From contig WAKH01000014.1 of assembly GCA_015523485.1 (NCBI GenBank), forward strand, positions 1 to 35,344: DNA of 35,344 nucleotides. The letters are read 5' to 3'. This DNA is from Thermodiscus sp. (GTDB lineage: Archaea > Thermoproteota > Thermoprotei_A > Sulfolobales > Acidilobaceae). The translations under genes were made by a program, and so were the position numbers. The stretch's first letter is position 1. Each line of letters begins with the position of its first letter. Positions 1-8,814 of this stretch are shown one piece after another. The notes under the pieces were generated by a model. It searched no databases. It saw nothing but the letters and a program-made list of their open reading frames with translations, and was not told the DNA's origin.

Positions 1-324
1 AAGCTAGACGATGTAACCAGCACGCTAGGCACCATCAAGAACGACGTCAGAGACCTATCAACAGCGGTCAACGGCCTACAGACCACGCTAGGCACCATTA
101 GCACCGACCTAGGCAACCTACAGAACTCAGTCAACGACCTATCCGGCAAGGTAGACTCAGCTAAGGGCGAGATACTCAACGCAATCAGCAAGCTAGGCGC
201 TGACACCAAGGACGGCATCAGCCAGGTAGGCAGCGGAGTCAAGAACTTCGGCATCGCCAGCGTAGTACTGCTAATCATACTACTAGCACTAGTCGGCTAC
301 GGCTTCTTCGCAAGGAAGGGTTAA
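1..324 (+). CDS. C-terminal part of a coiled-coil surface/S-layer-type protein with a C-terminal membrane anchor (5' truncated by window)
   Basis: Frame 1 is open from base 1 to TAA 322-324: KLDDVTSTLGTIKNDVRDLSTAVNGLQ...GVKNFGIASVVLLIILLALVGYGFFARKG*; heptad-like repeats, then one TM helix and a short basic tail. Confidence 0.75.
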   Translation, partial: KLDDVTSTLGTIKNDVRDLSTAVNGLQTTLGTISTDLGNLQNSVNDLSGKVDSAKGEILNAISKLGADTKDGISQVGSGVKNFGIASVVLLIILLALVGYGFFARKG

Positions 325-471
325 CCAAACCCATAATATTTCCCAAATAATTTTTTTATATTTCCTTACTTGCTACTTATACTTCTAGATAAATCAAATA
401 AACACCTATTGACCATTTATAAATCTGATAAGCGCCACTAAAGTCACGGCTACCAAACGGGGCCGAAATAG

Positions 472-1230
472 TTGGTCGTCAGCGTAGAAATATCAGGAGT
501 ACTAGAAGAAAAACTCAGAAGGCTAGTAGAGCTGGGAATATACGCTAGCGTATCAGAGGCGGTAAGAGACGCAGTAAGGAATATGCTAGCATCTCTGGAC
601 CTGAAAAGAATAGCCGCAAACCTCTACTTAACAAGGGGATCATCGCTACACTACGCATGCCACTTTGCCGAAACACCATGCACTGCATTTATAGACTACC
701 TACTGATAAACGGTTACACGCCGGGTCTGGGCTATCTTGAAACACCACCCGAAATCAGCGAAAATGAAACCTACATACTGGATTCTAGCTCAGCCTATGT
801 AATCTACTCATCTACATTGTCAAGAGTGATAGACCAACTTGTAAACCTTGAGGTAAGGGTCCCCAATATCCTCCGGAACTACTATTCACTCCTGCGAGCC
901 AGAGCAATGAGGATCAATTCTAAACTAACCAGGACGTTACCGATTATTGAGATTCCCGAGAAGAAACCCCCTCAATCACTCCTAGTAACTACCCAAGAGT
1001 ATTCGATCCTAAAATATGCTGAAAAGGCCAATGTAACGATAGTTAGCGATGACCTATACATCCAGAGAATAATGAAGGACTCAGGAATAAGCTTTATCCC
1101 TTCAATCAGCTTCGTAATCTATGCATACAAGAAGGGTATAATAGGAGAAGTGGAATACAGAGAAGTCCTAATGTCACTAGATAGTATACCCTACTCCTAC
1201 CACTCATCAGTATATGAACTCGTCAGGTGA
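472..1230 (+). CDS. Ribbon-helix-helix N-terminus fused to a PIN-like (DUF3368-like) domain
   Basis: N-term VEISGVLEEKLRRLVELGIYASVSEAVRDAVRNML is RHH-like; C-term YILDSSSAYVIYSS ... VTIVSDDLYIQRIMKDSGISFIPSISFVIYAYKKGIIGEVEYREVL is PIN-like. TTG start. Confidence 0.65.
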   Translation: MVVSVEISGVLEEKLRRLVELGIYASVSEAVRDAVRNMLASLDLKRIAANLYLTRGSSLHYACHFAETPCTAFIDYLLINGYTPGLGYLETPPEISENETYILDSSSAYVIYSSTLSRVIDQLVNLEVRVPNILRNYYSLLRARAMRINSKLTRTLPIIEIPEKKPPQSLLVTTQEYSILKYAEKANVTIVSDDLYIQRIMKDSGISFIPSISFVIYAYKKGIIGEVEYREVLMSLDSIPYSYHSSVYELVR

Positions 1231-1793
1231 TAGCCATGGATCCTTCCGATACGATCTACGTTATAGATGCCAGTCTAAGCATGGGAAAAGGCTACGCCGA
1301 TTTCAGGCCAAACAAACTAGCGGCGGTAGTAAGCCTGATATCAAAAGTAGCCATGCGCAAAATACAAGTTAAGAAAGATAGAGTTGGTATCGTAGTGTTC
1401 TATGGGCTCGCCTTTCCAGTGCTACCGCCTACTGAAAATGCAGAGGCCGTTATGAGATCTCTATCCCTCATCATGAAAACCGGTGAAGGATCGGCCCTTG
1501 GAGATGCTATAATAGAGGCTGCAAAGTTACTTAGAGGGTCACATAGAAGAAAAGAAATCATAGTGTTAACCGATGGAGATCTCAATATGGGAGCACCACT
1601 TGAACTAGCAATATTATTCGCTGTAAATACTGGTAGCAATCTCTGCATAATAACAATAGGTCAAAGAGAAAAAATTAAAATATCAACCCAGCTAGCCATT
1701 CTAACAAAATCCAAGCTTATTGAATGGCGCCACGTAGAGAATGTAAGAGAGGCACTAGCAAGCCTATTCGAATGTAGCGGGGTGCAACCCTGA
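1227..1793 (+). CDS. von Willebrand factor A (VWA) domain protein with intact-looking MIDAS
   Basis: YVIDASLSMG (DxSxS), GEGSALGDAI, IIVLTDGDLNMG; start overlaps preceding stop (GTGA). Confidence 0.85.
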   Translation: MIAMDPSDTIYVIDASLSMGKGYADFRPNKLAAVVSLISKVAMRKIQVKKDRVGIVVFYGLAFPVLPPTENAEAVMRSLSLIMKTGEGSALGDAIIEAAKLLRGSHRRKEIIVLTDGDLNMGAPLELAILFAVNTGSNLCIITIGQREKIKISTQLAILTKSKLIEWRHVENVREALASLFECSGVQP

Positions 1794-2282
1794 TTGAACA
1801 AACCAATAGGCCTCCTATTAGACTACACTAAAAGCATGAGGAGAGAATTGAAACTCGAATTCCTCGACTACTTCGTAAAATACGATTATACAAGCTTCAT
1901 TATACTCTACGGAATTAGAGCCTATCCGTTATGTGAATTGAACTGTAAGAGGCTAGCCAGGCTAGACTATTACTCGATACCAACACTAGACGGACCCCCC
2001 GAACCATACAGGGCGGTTAAAGAAGCAGTCGAACTAATCAATACATATGGCTTACAAGACCAAACACTAGTCCTAGTATGGAGTGCACCTAGAAAACCAC
2101 TAGTGGATATACAAATCGCATTTAACTATGCTCTAAACAGCATGATCGACCTCTACCTGATAGTAATCGACCCACATTCTGCCCGATGGCTCACCAAAGC
2201 CCTTCAAGTAATAGATGGAAATAAGATAATCTATGTAAAGAGGCAGTTAAACCTACAAAAGATACTTGAGAGGATTAGCTAG
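1794..2282 (+). CDS. Degenerate VWA-like protein
   Basis: LLLDYTKSMRRE in the MIDAS position, Rossmann-like pattern, VWSAPRKP where TDG is expected; begins immediately after the VWA stop codon. Confidence 0.55.
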   Translation: MNKPIGLLLDYTKSMRRELKLEFLDYFVKYDYTSFIILYGIRAYPLCELNCKRLARLDYYSIPTLDGPPEPYRAVKEAVELINTYGLQDQTLVLVWSAPRKPLVDIQIAFNYALNSMIDLYLIVIDPHSARWLTKALQVIDGNKIIYVKRQLNLQKILERIS

Positions 2283-2344
2283 CAACAAGTATTCACATCT
2301 TAAACTCCTTGCACACTATAATGTATGGAGGAGGTGCCTAAATT

Positions 2345-3178
2345 TTGGCAAAACTATGGTTCGGTCCCGCCGGAAAGCCTATTTCATTCAAAGGCAGAAT
2401 GGAAAAGGTGCCCGAATTTCTAGCAAGTATCGGTCTAGATGCTCTAGAGTATGAAGCAGTCCGAGGCGTAAGAATAAGCGAGGAAAAAGCAAGGCTACTC
2501 GGAGAAGAGGCTGAAAAATATGGAGTCATAATGAGCCTTCACGCACCCTATTACATTAACCTAGCTAGCCCCGATCCAAGTGTCGTAGAGAGAAGCATCA
2601 TGAGAATCATAGAATCTATGAAGGCGGCGGAATGGATGAATGCATATGCAGTAGTAATTCATACAGGGTATTACAAAGGCCACAAGAGTAAGGAGGAAGC
2701 CGTTAAGCAAGCCATACAAGCTTACAAGAAAGCATTAGAACAACTCCCGAGCTGGGTGAAGAAGCCTGACCTATCTCCTGAGGTGATGGGTAAAACAACA
2801 GCTATAGGAGACATAGATGAAGTCGTCATGATATGCAACGAGCTAGGAAAATGTAGGCCTACAATCGACTGGGCACACCTATACGCTAGGTATCAAGGAA
2901 ATAGAGTAAAATCCAAGGACGACGTGATAAAGGTAGTAGAATACTTTGAAAAGAATCTAGGAAAAAAGGCAATAGACCCGCTCCATACACATTTCTCAAA
3001 GATTGAATACGGTAAAGGAGGCGAGAGAGAACACCATACACTGAGCGAAGACGAATACGGCCCCGATTGGAGTGTTGTATGTGAAGCCTACAAGGAAATC
3101 GGGATAAACGCTGTCATAATAAGCGAGAGTCCAATACTCGAGAAAGACGCACTATTAATGAAAGAGACCTGCCAATAA
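2345..3178 (+). CDS. nfo: Endonuclease IV / AP endonuclease-type TIM barrel protein
   Basis: LWFGPAGKPISF..., SLHAPYYINLASPDPSVVERSI, VIHTGYYKGH, TIDWAHLYAR, DPLHTHFSKIEYGKGGEREHHTL motifs; TTG start preceded by GGAGGTG. Confidence 0.8.
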   Translation: MAKLWFGPAGKPISFKGRMEKVPEFLASIGLDALEYEAVRGVRISEEKARLLGEEAEKYGVIMSLHAPYYINLASPDPSVVERSIMRIIESMKAAEWMNAYAVVIHTGYYKGHKSKEEAVKQAIQAYKKALEQLPSWVKKPDLSPEVMGKTTAIGDIDEVVMICNELGKCRPTIDWAHLYARYQGNRVKSKDDVIKVVEYFEKNLGKKAIDPLHTHFSKIEYGKGGEREHHTLSEDEYGPDWSVVCEAYKEIGINAVIISESPILEKDALLMKETCQ

Positions 3179-3228
3179 AGGAGGAAATAAAAACCCAAGG
3201 AATACTATGAGATTCGGTGACTAGATAA

Positions 3229-3555
3229 ATGGGTAAAATAAAGAAGCTCGTACTAGATACGGCCGAATTCCATCCACTCCACAAGGCATGGCTCAAGCTA
3301 GCAGAGAAGCTAGCAGGAGAACTAGGAGTAGAACTCGAAGTAAAGAAAGAGGACTACATGTATGCAATCGAGCATGGTGTCACAGACGATCTAGGAATGG
3401 CTGCACTACCACAACTATTCGCAGAGCTCGAAGACGGCACTGTAAAGCTAGTGCTAGGATCCTACCCATTCGATCCAGCAACCACGAAGCCAGACGAGGA
3501 TAAGGCCTATCAAGAAGCAAAGAAGAACCTTGAAGAAATCGTGAGCGACCCTTGA
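3229..3555 (+). CDS. Conserved hypothetical protein
   Basis: 108 aa ORF with archaeal codon and charge pattern, tightly followed by the next gene. Confidence 0.6.
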   Translation: MGKIKKLVLDTAEFHPLHKAWLKLAEKLAGELGVELEVKKEDYMYAIEHGVTDDLGMAALPQLFAELEDGTVKLVLGSYPFDPATTKPDEDKAYQEAKKNLEEIVSDP

Positions 3556-4136
3556 TCCTAGAGATAAAAACACTAATACAAAACTCACAGATTATTTACA
3601 TAATAATATCGCCAACCGCAAGAACAGATGGTAAAATACCACATAAAGGATACGCCGGCCCAACCGGAAGATTAGATGAAATAGCAAGAGATATACTAAG
3701 CTTGAAGAACAAAGAATCTCTCCTCATAGCAAGCCTACTAGGACCACCAAATCCCCCAAAGACCCTATTCTTTCAAAGCTCTAAGTGTAACCTCGTTTCA
3801 GAAAGACAAGTAATAAGCGAAATAAGAAGAGCATTCAACGACAAAAGCAAATGCATAAGGATCCTGTCGGTAGAACCCCAGGACCTCCTATCCATAATCA
3901 AGAAGCAAGGCTATAGGATAGTCCTCTTAACTGAGACTGGCTCCGAAAGGATACCCATTCATGCTGAGAAAATAGCCTACTTGATGGGGTCACACGTAGA
4001 TATACCAGACGAACTACTGAAAGTACTCGAGAAATATGTAGAAATTAAAGCCAGCATAGGTCCCTTAAGCTATCAGACGAGCCAAGTAATCGCGTATCTG
4101 GAATGGGAGGCTGAAAGATGCAGACAGGCTCGATAG
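3552..4136 (+). CDS. trmY: tRNA (pseudouridine54-N1)-methyltransferase-like SPOUT protein
   Basis: IIYIIISPTARTDG...GRLDEIARDI...ASLLGPPNPPKTLFF...GSHVDIPDELLKVLEKY..IKASIGPLSYQTSQVIAYLEWE matches the TrmY pattern. Confidence 0.75.
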   Translation: MILEIKTLIQNSQIIYIIISPTARTDGKIPHKGYAGPTGRLDEIARDILSLKNKESLLIASLLGPPNPPKTLFFQSSKCNLVSERQVISEIRRAFNDKSKCIRILSVEPQDLLSIIKKQGYRIVLLTETGSERIPIHAEKIAYLMGSHVDIPDELLKVLEKYVEIKASIGPLSYQTSQVIAYLEWEAERCRQAR

Positions 4137-5188
4137 ATATTCAAATGATCGTTGAAATGATCCTCGCCGGCATGGTAGCTACGATACTCAACTTATTCCT
4201 TACAAGAACATGGATATCCCTAACCGTCAAGGGGGACTTATTCCTTGTACCAGATAAGAACAAGCTGGGTTATCCTAAAGCATCAGCTGCCGGGGGAACC
4301 TTCACATTAGCCTCAATAACACTTGGTCTACTAACCTTCGAGATAATGAGGATCTACCTCCACGGCTCAGAATTCTACAAGCCCGAGATAATGGCTCTTG
4401 CACTTATGGCCTCTCTATCAACGCTCCTCGGGTTTGTTGACGACGTACTAAGTCTCTTGAGCTATAGTAAAGAAACCGCAGTCTCGGGTCTTAGCCCTAA
4501 AACAAGAGTCCTGCTAATGGCTCCAATCTCTCTACCACTAGTGGCTATTAAAGCGGGTTATAGTAAACTAGATGTACCATTTATTGGAGTTGTTGACCTG
4601 GGTATAGCTTACCCGCTAGTCGCGGTCCCTATAGGTGTAATAGGAGCGTCAAACGCCTTCAACATGCTCGCTGGCTACAACGGGCTCGAGGCAGGTATGG
4701 GGATCCTTCTTCTACTTTCTGCACTCCTAGTAGGAATAGTCAAGGGATTAGACCTGGTCATCCTTGCCTCACTAATAGGCATAGCAGCTATCCTAGGATT
4801 CCTCTACTACAATAAGTACCCTGCGAAGACATTCCCCGGTAACTCGTTTACCTACGGTATAGGAGCATATTATGCTGGAATAGTCATTCTAGGCAACTTT
4901 GAGAAAATCGGAGTAGCAGTTTTCCTGTTATACTTCATAGAGTTCTTCCTATACATTAGATCCAAGAAAGACAAGGTAAAGAAAGTAAACTTTGCCAAGA
5001 TATGCGATGATGGAAGTCTTGCTCCACCACTAAGCAAGGCTTATAGTGTGACACACTTAGCCCTAAAGCTACTAGTTAAATTGAAGAGGAAGGATTGCCC
5101 GACTGGTGTAAGAGAGAAGGACGTAGTCTACATTATACTATTCATACAAGCCATAATAATTGGCGTAACCCTAACTATATTATTATAA
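4118..5188 (+). CDS. Polyprenyl/dolichyl-phosphate GlcNAc-1-phosphate transferase (MraY/Alg7 family)
   Basis: Multiple TM; YPKASAAGGTF, GFVDDVLSL, AFNMLAGYNGLEAG, TFPGNSFTYGIGA motifs. Confidence 0.85.
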   Translation: MQTGSIDIQMIVEMILAGMVATILNLFLTRTWISLTVKGDLFLVPDKNKLGYPKASAAGGTFTLASITLGLLTFEIMRIYLHGSEFYKPEIMALALMASLSTLLGFVDDVLSLLSYSKETAVSGLSPKTRVLLMAPISLPLVAIKAGYSKLDVPFIGVVDLGIAYPLVAVPIGVIGASNAFNMLAGYNGLEAGMGILLLLSALLVGIVKGLDLVILASLIGIAAILGFLYYNKYPAKTFPGNSFTYGIGAYYAGIVILGNFEKIGVAVFLLYFIEFFLYIRSKKDKVKKVNFAKICDDGSLAPPLSKAYSVTHLALKLLVKLKRKDCPTGVREKDVVYIILFIQAIIIGVTLTILL

Positions 5189-5199
5189 TAGAGATAGAA

Positions 5200-6297
5200 T
5201 CAGAGAATTGCTTGTCTAAGTATCCACGCTGGAAACGCAACATCCTTTAGTATACCCAGAAGCTTTGATAGATCATTCATAGGCGGGGACTCTAGGTATT
5301 CATAGCTCTTAACAGTATTCTTTACGAGCGTTCTATCTATCCCTATGATATTGGCGTAAGCATCTATCAGTACTGGATCATCGATCCTTCTCCTTGCCTC
5401 CGCCACTGCTTGTTCAAACAGTTTCGATATTGTCTCATGGTCTTCCTTTAGATTCGCATTGCCTCCAAGGAGGCAGCAGAAGGGTAAATCGCAGGGACGA
5501 GTCTTTAGGCCATTGCGTGCAGCCTGGTAGAGGAAGGGCTCCCAGACCACACCATATCGTGCCTGGCCCTTCTTAACGTACCTGATGATGTCCTCTCCCT
5601 TTCTCAGGTATATTCTTGGATGTGGTAGGTGGTTTAACTCAGAGCATAGTTCCATGCTTGAAGCCATAGTTGTTACGTGTCCTTCTCCTTTTCTACCCTC
5701 TATTATTCCAGCTCCGCCTTTACTACCTCCTGCAAAGATATAGGAGAGTCCGCCGCTTATCCTATGGACAATTAGGTGTGATATAGCCGGAGCCATCCCT
5801 AGCTGTACTTTTCCTAGCGCTATATCATAGGCTAACTTGAAGGCCTCATCATATACGAGGATCTCGATTTCGGAATAGTGGTTTTTTAGTCTCCTAGCGA
5901 AGGGTATGATATAGGGGTATTCTGACGCCTTCAGTAGCCCTATTCTTAAGAGCTTTTTGTGTGATTTTTCGGCTGGGTAGGCTACCAGTGTGCCCCCCTT
6001 CTTTTCCAGTCTAACTACTTTTTCTTTCTCCAGCCTCCTGAGGGTTTTCCAAACCCAGCTACGGGAGTATCCAGAAATCCTTGCTAGCTCAGAGGCGTTG
6101 AGGGACCCGTAGTTTAGTATCAGGGATAGTAGCTTGACTTCTGATATCCTTTTCTTTGCCAAGTCATACCCTACTAGTGTAGCCAGCCTGTCCAAAACAT
6201 AAATACCCTTCTCAGGAAACAATTGTTTCCTATACTGGGAGGGAGACGTGAGGGACAAAGTCATAATCACGATATTGCTGATCATCCTAATGTACAT
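5200..6297 (-). CDS. One-component regulator: winged HTH plus periplasmic-binding-like (NMT1/THI5-like) domain; annotated start probably too far upstream
   Basis: ILNYGSLNASELARISGYSRSWVWKTLRRLEKEKVVRLEKKGG wHTH; then a type-2 SBP-like fold (AYDIALGKVQLGMAPAISHLIVHRISGG...ARYGVVWEPFLYQAA...). Confidence 0.65.
   Translation of the reverse strand: MYIRMISNIVIMTLSLTSPSQYRKQLFPEKGIYVLDRLATLVGYDLAKKRISEVKLLSLILNYGSLNASELARISGYSRSWVWKTLRRLEKEKVVRLEKKGGTLVAYPAEKSHKKLLRIGLLKASEYPYIIPFARRLKNHYSEIEILVYDEAFKLAYDIALGKVQLGMAPAISHLIVHRISGGLSYIFAGGSKGGAGIIEGRKGEGHVTTMASSMELCSELNHLPHPRIYLRKGEDIIRYVKKGQARYGVVWEPFLYQAARNGLKTRPCDLPFCCLLGGNANLKEDHETISKLFEQAVAEARRRIDDPVLIDAYANIIGIDRTLVKNTVKSYEYLESPPMNDLSKLLGILKDVAFPAWILRQAIL
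6214..6231. promoter_or_regulatory. Perfect 18-bp palindrome AGGAAACAATTGTTTCCT between divergent regulator and transporter genes (candidate operator)
   Basis: Sequence equals its own reverse complement; lies upstream of GTG 6248. Confidence 0.6.
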
Positions 6298-6418
6298 ACC
6301 CTACCTGTTGAAAAACTCCATTGAAGGGCTAGGCCTATACCTCTACTGGACCCTGATAGCCACGATCGCACTCGTATACGGGTGGATAGCCACAAGGAGG
6401 TGGACAGGCAATGAGTAA
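6248..6418 (+). CDS. Small membrane protein (56 aa), DUF3311-like partner of the SSS transporter; not in ORF track
   Basis: GGGAGGgagacGTG SD/start; VRDKVIITILLIILMYIPYLLKNSIEGLGLYLYWTLIATIALVYGWIATRRWTGNE*; overlaps next ATG (6411) by 8 nt. Confidence 0.75.
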   Translation: MRDKVIITILLIILMYIPYLLKNSIEGLGLYLYWTLIATIALVYGWIATRRWTGNE

Positions 6419-7832
6419 AGTTCTATTAGCCGGAGCAGTTCTAGCAATATATCTGATACTTGGGACCCTGCTAGCCTTCATAAGCCGTAAAAGACTCATG
6501 GAGGGCCTAGACGACTTCTTCACAGCCAAGGGACGGCTAGGGGGATTCCTGTCAGCAATGACGTACGCAGCTACAACGTACAGTGGCTTTATGATAGTAG
6601 GGTTAGTGGGTTTCGCCTACTATACAGGCGTGGGATCGCTCGGCTTCGAGCTAGCATACTTCGTTGCAACAATCTCACTACTAGTATTATTCGCAAGGAA
6701 AGTTAGAACAATGGCACGAGAAAGGAAATGGATAACACCAAGCCAAATGCTAGGCGACCTACTAGGAAGTAGAAAAATCGCAGTAATAGTCTCACTGATA
6801 TACCTAGTAGCACTAGTACCTTACGCCGCAAGCCAGCTAAAAAGCATTGGAGAGAGCATAGCGGGAATGGCAGGCGGATACTATAAGTTAGGCGTGATAA
6901 TAGGATTAATTATCATCGTAATATGGAGCATGATAGCGGGAATATGGAGCATAGCAGTAACAGACGCATTACAAGGACTATGGATGATATTCTCAGCCTT
7001 CCTACTCCTAGGCTACGTATTATGGATATGGAACACCAACGCAGGAGACCTCGCATCGGCATGGACCGTGTTGAAGGAGGCTAATCTAACAGGGCTAGAC
7101 GGCTTCTGGACGCTAAACATGTTCTTGGCATTCACGCTACCATGGATATTCTTCGCCGTAACAAACCCACAGGTAGTACAGAGACTCTACATGCCAAAAG
7201 ACGAGAAAAGCCTACGTGATATGATAAGGTGGTTCGGAGTCTTCGGATTAATCTATACGATAATAGTCACACTCGTAGGACTCTACACGAGAGCCTCGGT
7301 AGAAGCAGGATACTTATCGATAAGCCCAACCAGTAAGGACGAAGTGACACCGCTACTCCTAGCGACGATGAACCCACTATTCGCAGGGATAATCTTCACC
7401 AGTATAATCGCAGCTAGCGCCTCGACAGCAGATAGCATACTACTGACACTATCAAGCGTTGTAGCCGTAGATTTAGTAGAGGGAAGCGAGGTAAAGAAGA
7501 AGAAAGCCGCACTTACAGCGATAATAATAGTTGGAGTGGTAATGGCAGCCGTTGCAATATCCAGGGTAAGCTACATAGTACAGCTCAGTGTACTATCAAG
7601 CCTCATACTACTAAGTCTAGCCCCGATAACAATAGCCGCTTGGACAAAGGGCATAGACAACCCTACGCTAGCAACTCTATCAATACTGACGGGGCCAATC
7701 ATAGTAGCCATAATAACTATTATAAAAGGAAGCCCACTCGCCGCATTTGCCGCCACCCTACTAGGACTACCAATAGCAGCCTGGATCCTACTCATCTCAA
7801 CAATACTACTATTACCAGCAATCAAACGCTAA
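6411..7832 (+). CDS. Sodium:solute symporter (SSS) family transporter
   Basis: TAKGRLGGFLSAMTYAATTYSGFMIVGLVGFAY..., ~13 TM segments, ASASTADSILLTLSSVVAVDLVE motif. Confidence 0.9.
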   Translation: MSKVLLAGAVLAIYLILGTLLAFISRKRLMEGLDDFFTAKGRLGGFLSAMTYAATTYSGFMIVGLVGFAYYTGVGSLGFELAYFVATISLLVLFARKVRTMARERKWITPSQMLGDLLGSRKIAVIVSLIYLVALVPYAASQLKSIGESIAGMAGGYYKLGVIIGLIIIVIWSMIAGIWSIAVTDALQGLWMIFSAFLLLGYVLWIWNTNAGDLASAWTVLKEANLTGLDGFWTLNMFLAFTLPWIFFAVTNPQVVQRLYMPKDEKSLRDMIRWFGVFGLIYTIIVTLVGLYTRASVEAGYLSISPTSKDEVTPLLLATMNPLFAGIIFTSIIAASASTADSILLTLSSVVAVDLVEGSEVKKKKAALTAIIIVGVVMAAVAISRVSYIVQLSVLSSLILLSLAPITIAAWTKGIDNPTLATLSILTGPIIVAIITIIKGSPLAAFAATLLGLPIAAWILLISTILLLPAIKR

Positions 7833-7843
7833 ACCCTTAACCG

Positions 7844-8287
7844 GTGCACAAGGATTTGAAGCCCATAACAATCAACATCCCACTAAAAATAACAACCAAT
7901 AGGACGAAGAAAATAGCAGGCCCCTACACGAAGATAAGACACCACTACTACCTTATGATGTCCCTAGTAGTGGCAGGATACTCGTACCGATGGGAGCCAC
8001 ACCTCATAATAGACAGGACCGGGTCCCTCAGCGATGAAGGAGTAACGTCAGCCGCTGGCCCAATAGTTTTACTAGAATACAATGGCTGGAGGAAATTCAT
8101 AGATGCCGCAAAAGAGCACGGCTTAAACACGGTATATTTGCCCAGATGGGGCTTCCCAGCTATACTCTTATTTGTTACAGAAACTCTCGGCGAGGAAGAA
8201 TTAGTATTGCTAGATAAAGCCGGATTATCAAAAGTACATAGGTTCTTGAGGCATGTGAAAGATCTTATTAGGGTTAGCGAGGTATGA
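7844..8287 (+). CDS. Hypothetical protein (real start probably near 7958)
   Basis: C-terminal ~110 aa has protein-like composition; N-terminal extension is low quality. Confidence 0.45.
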   Translation: MHKDLKPITINIPLKITTNRTKKIAGPYTKIRHHYYLMMSLVVAGYSYRWEPHLIIDRTGSLSDEGVTSAAGPIVLLEYNGWRKFIDAAKEHGLNTVYLPRWGFPAILLFVTETLGEEELVLLDKAGLSKVHRFLRHVKDLIRVSEV

Positions 8288-8377
8288 GGCGGTAGTGTAA
8301 GAATGCTCCATAAGAATAATTCATTTCTTTTAAAAAGCCTATTCAAGGCTATTTTTAACCAGAATGGTGATTGATTA

Positions 8378-8761
8378 ATGTCCATTGTAATGTCGCCGAG
8401 AATGTTCAGGGCTTCAACACTCAAGGTCAGGGACAAGGAGAGGATCAAATCACTCATAAAAACATACGCAAACACGGAGAAAATAACAGATGAAGCTAAA
8501 GCAGCAACACTATTAATATACGAGGGCTACAAGGCCTGGATAGTAGGACGATTCAGCCGAGAAACAGATGACCGACTAGCCAAATACTTCACTCTATCAA
8601 GCGAGCTCATAGAGGCAATGAGGGTCATGGTAGACGGCTTGCGAAACACTGTCCTGGCAATGGATGACAACGATCCACACAAGGATAAACTCCGCAAATA
8701 TATCCGATACGGAGAGAAGATACTCAACAAGGCAGTAATAGAAATAGGTTTAGAAACATAG
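8378..8761 (+). CDS. Hypothetical alpha-helical protein
   Basis: 127 aa ORF, ATG start, TATA-like CTTTTAAAAAG upstream. Confidence 0.5.
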   Translation: MSIVMSPRMFRASTLKVRDKERIKSLIKTYANTEKITDEAKAATLLIYEGYKAWIVGRFSRETDDRLAKYFTLSSELIEAMRVMVDGLRNTVLAMDDNDPHKDKLRKYIRYGEKILNKAVIEIGLET

Positions 8762-8814
8762 CAACTATATGAAAGCAGAAATAAGGCACAGAATATTATA
8801 GGATAGCAATAGGA

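Noticed and set aside
61-200. Imperfect DNA repeats in the S-layer-like gene (e.g. GACCTA..AACGGCCTAC)
   Set aside because: Explained by coiled-coil heptads with strongly biased codons rather than by a separate repeat element.
2266-2454. 62-aa plus-strand ORF in the track
   Set aside because: Overlaps the well-supported endonuclease IV gene in another frame; arginine-rich non-protein-like composition.
7948-8475. 175-aa minus-strand ORF
   Set aside because: Antisense to two plausible plus-strand genes, Ser/Leu-rich, no domain signature.
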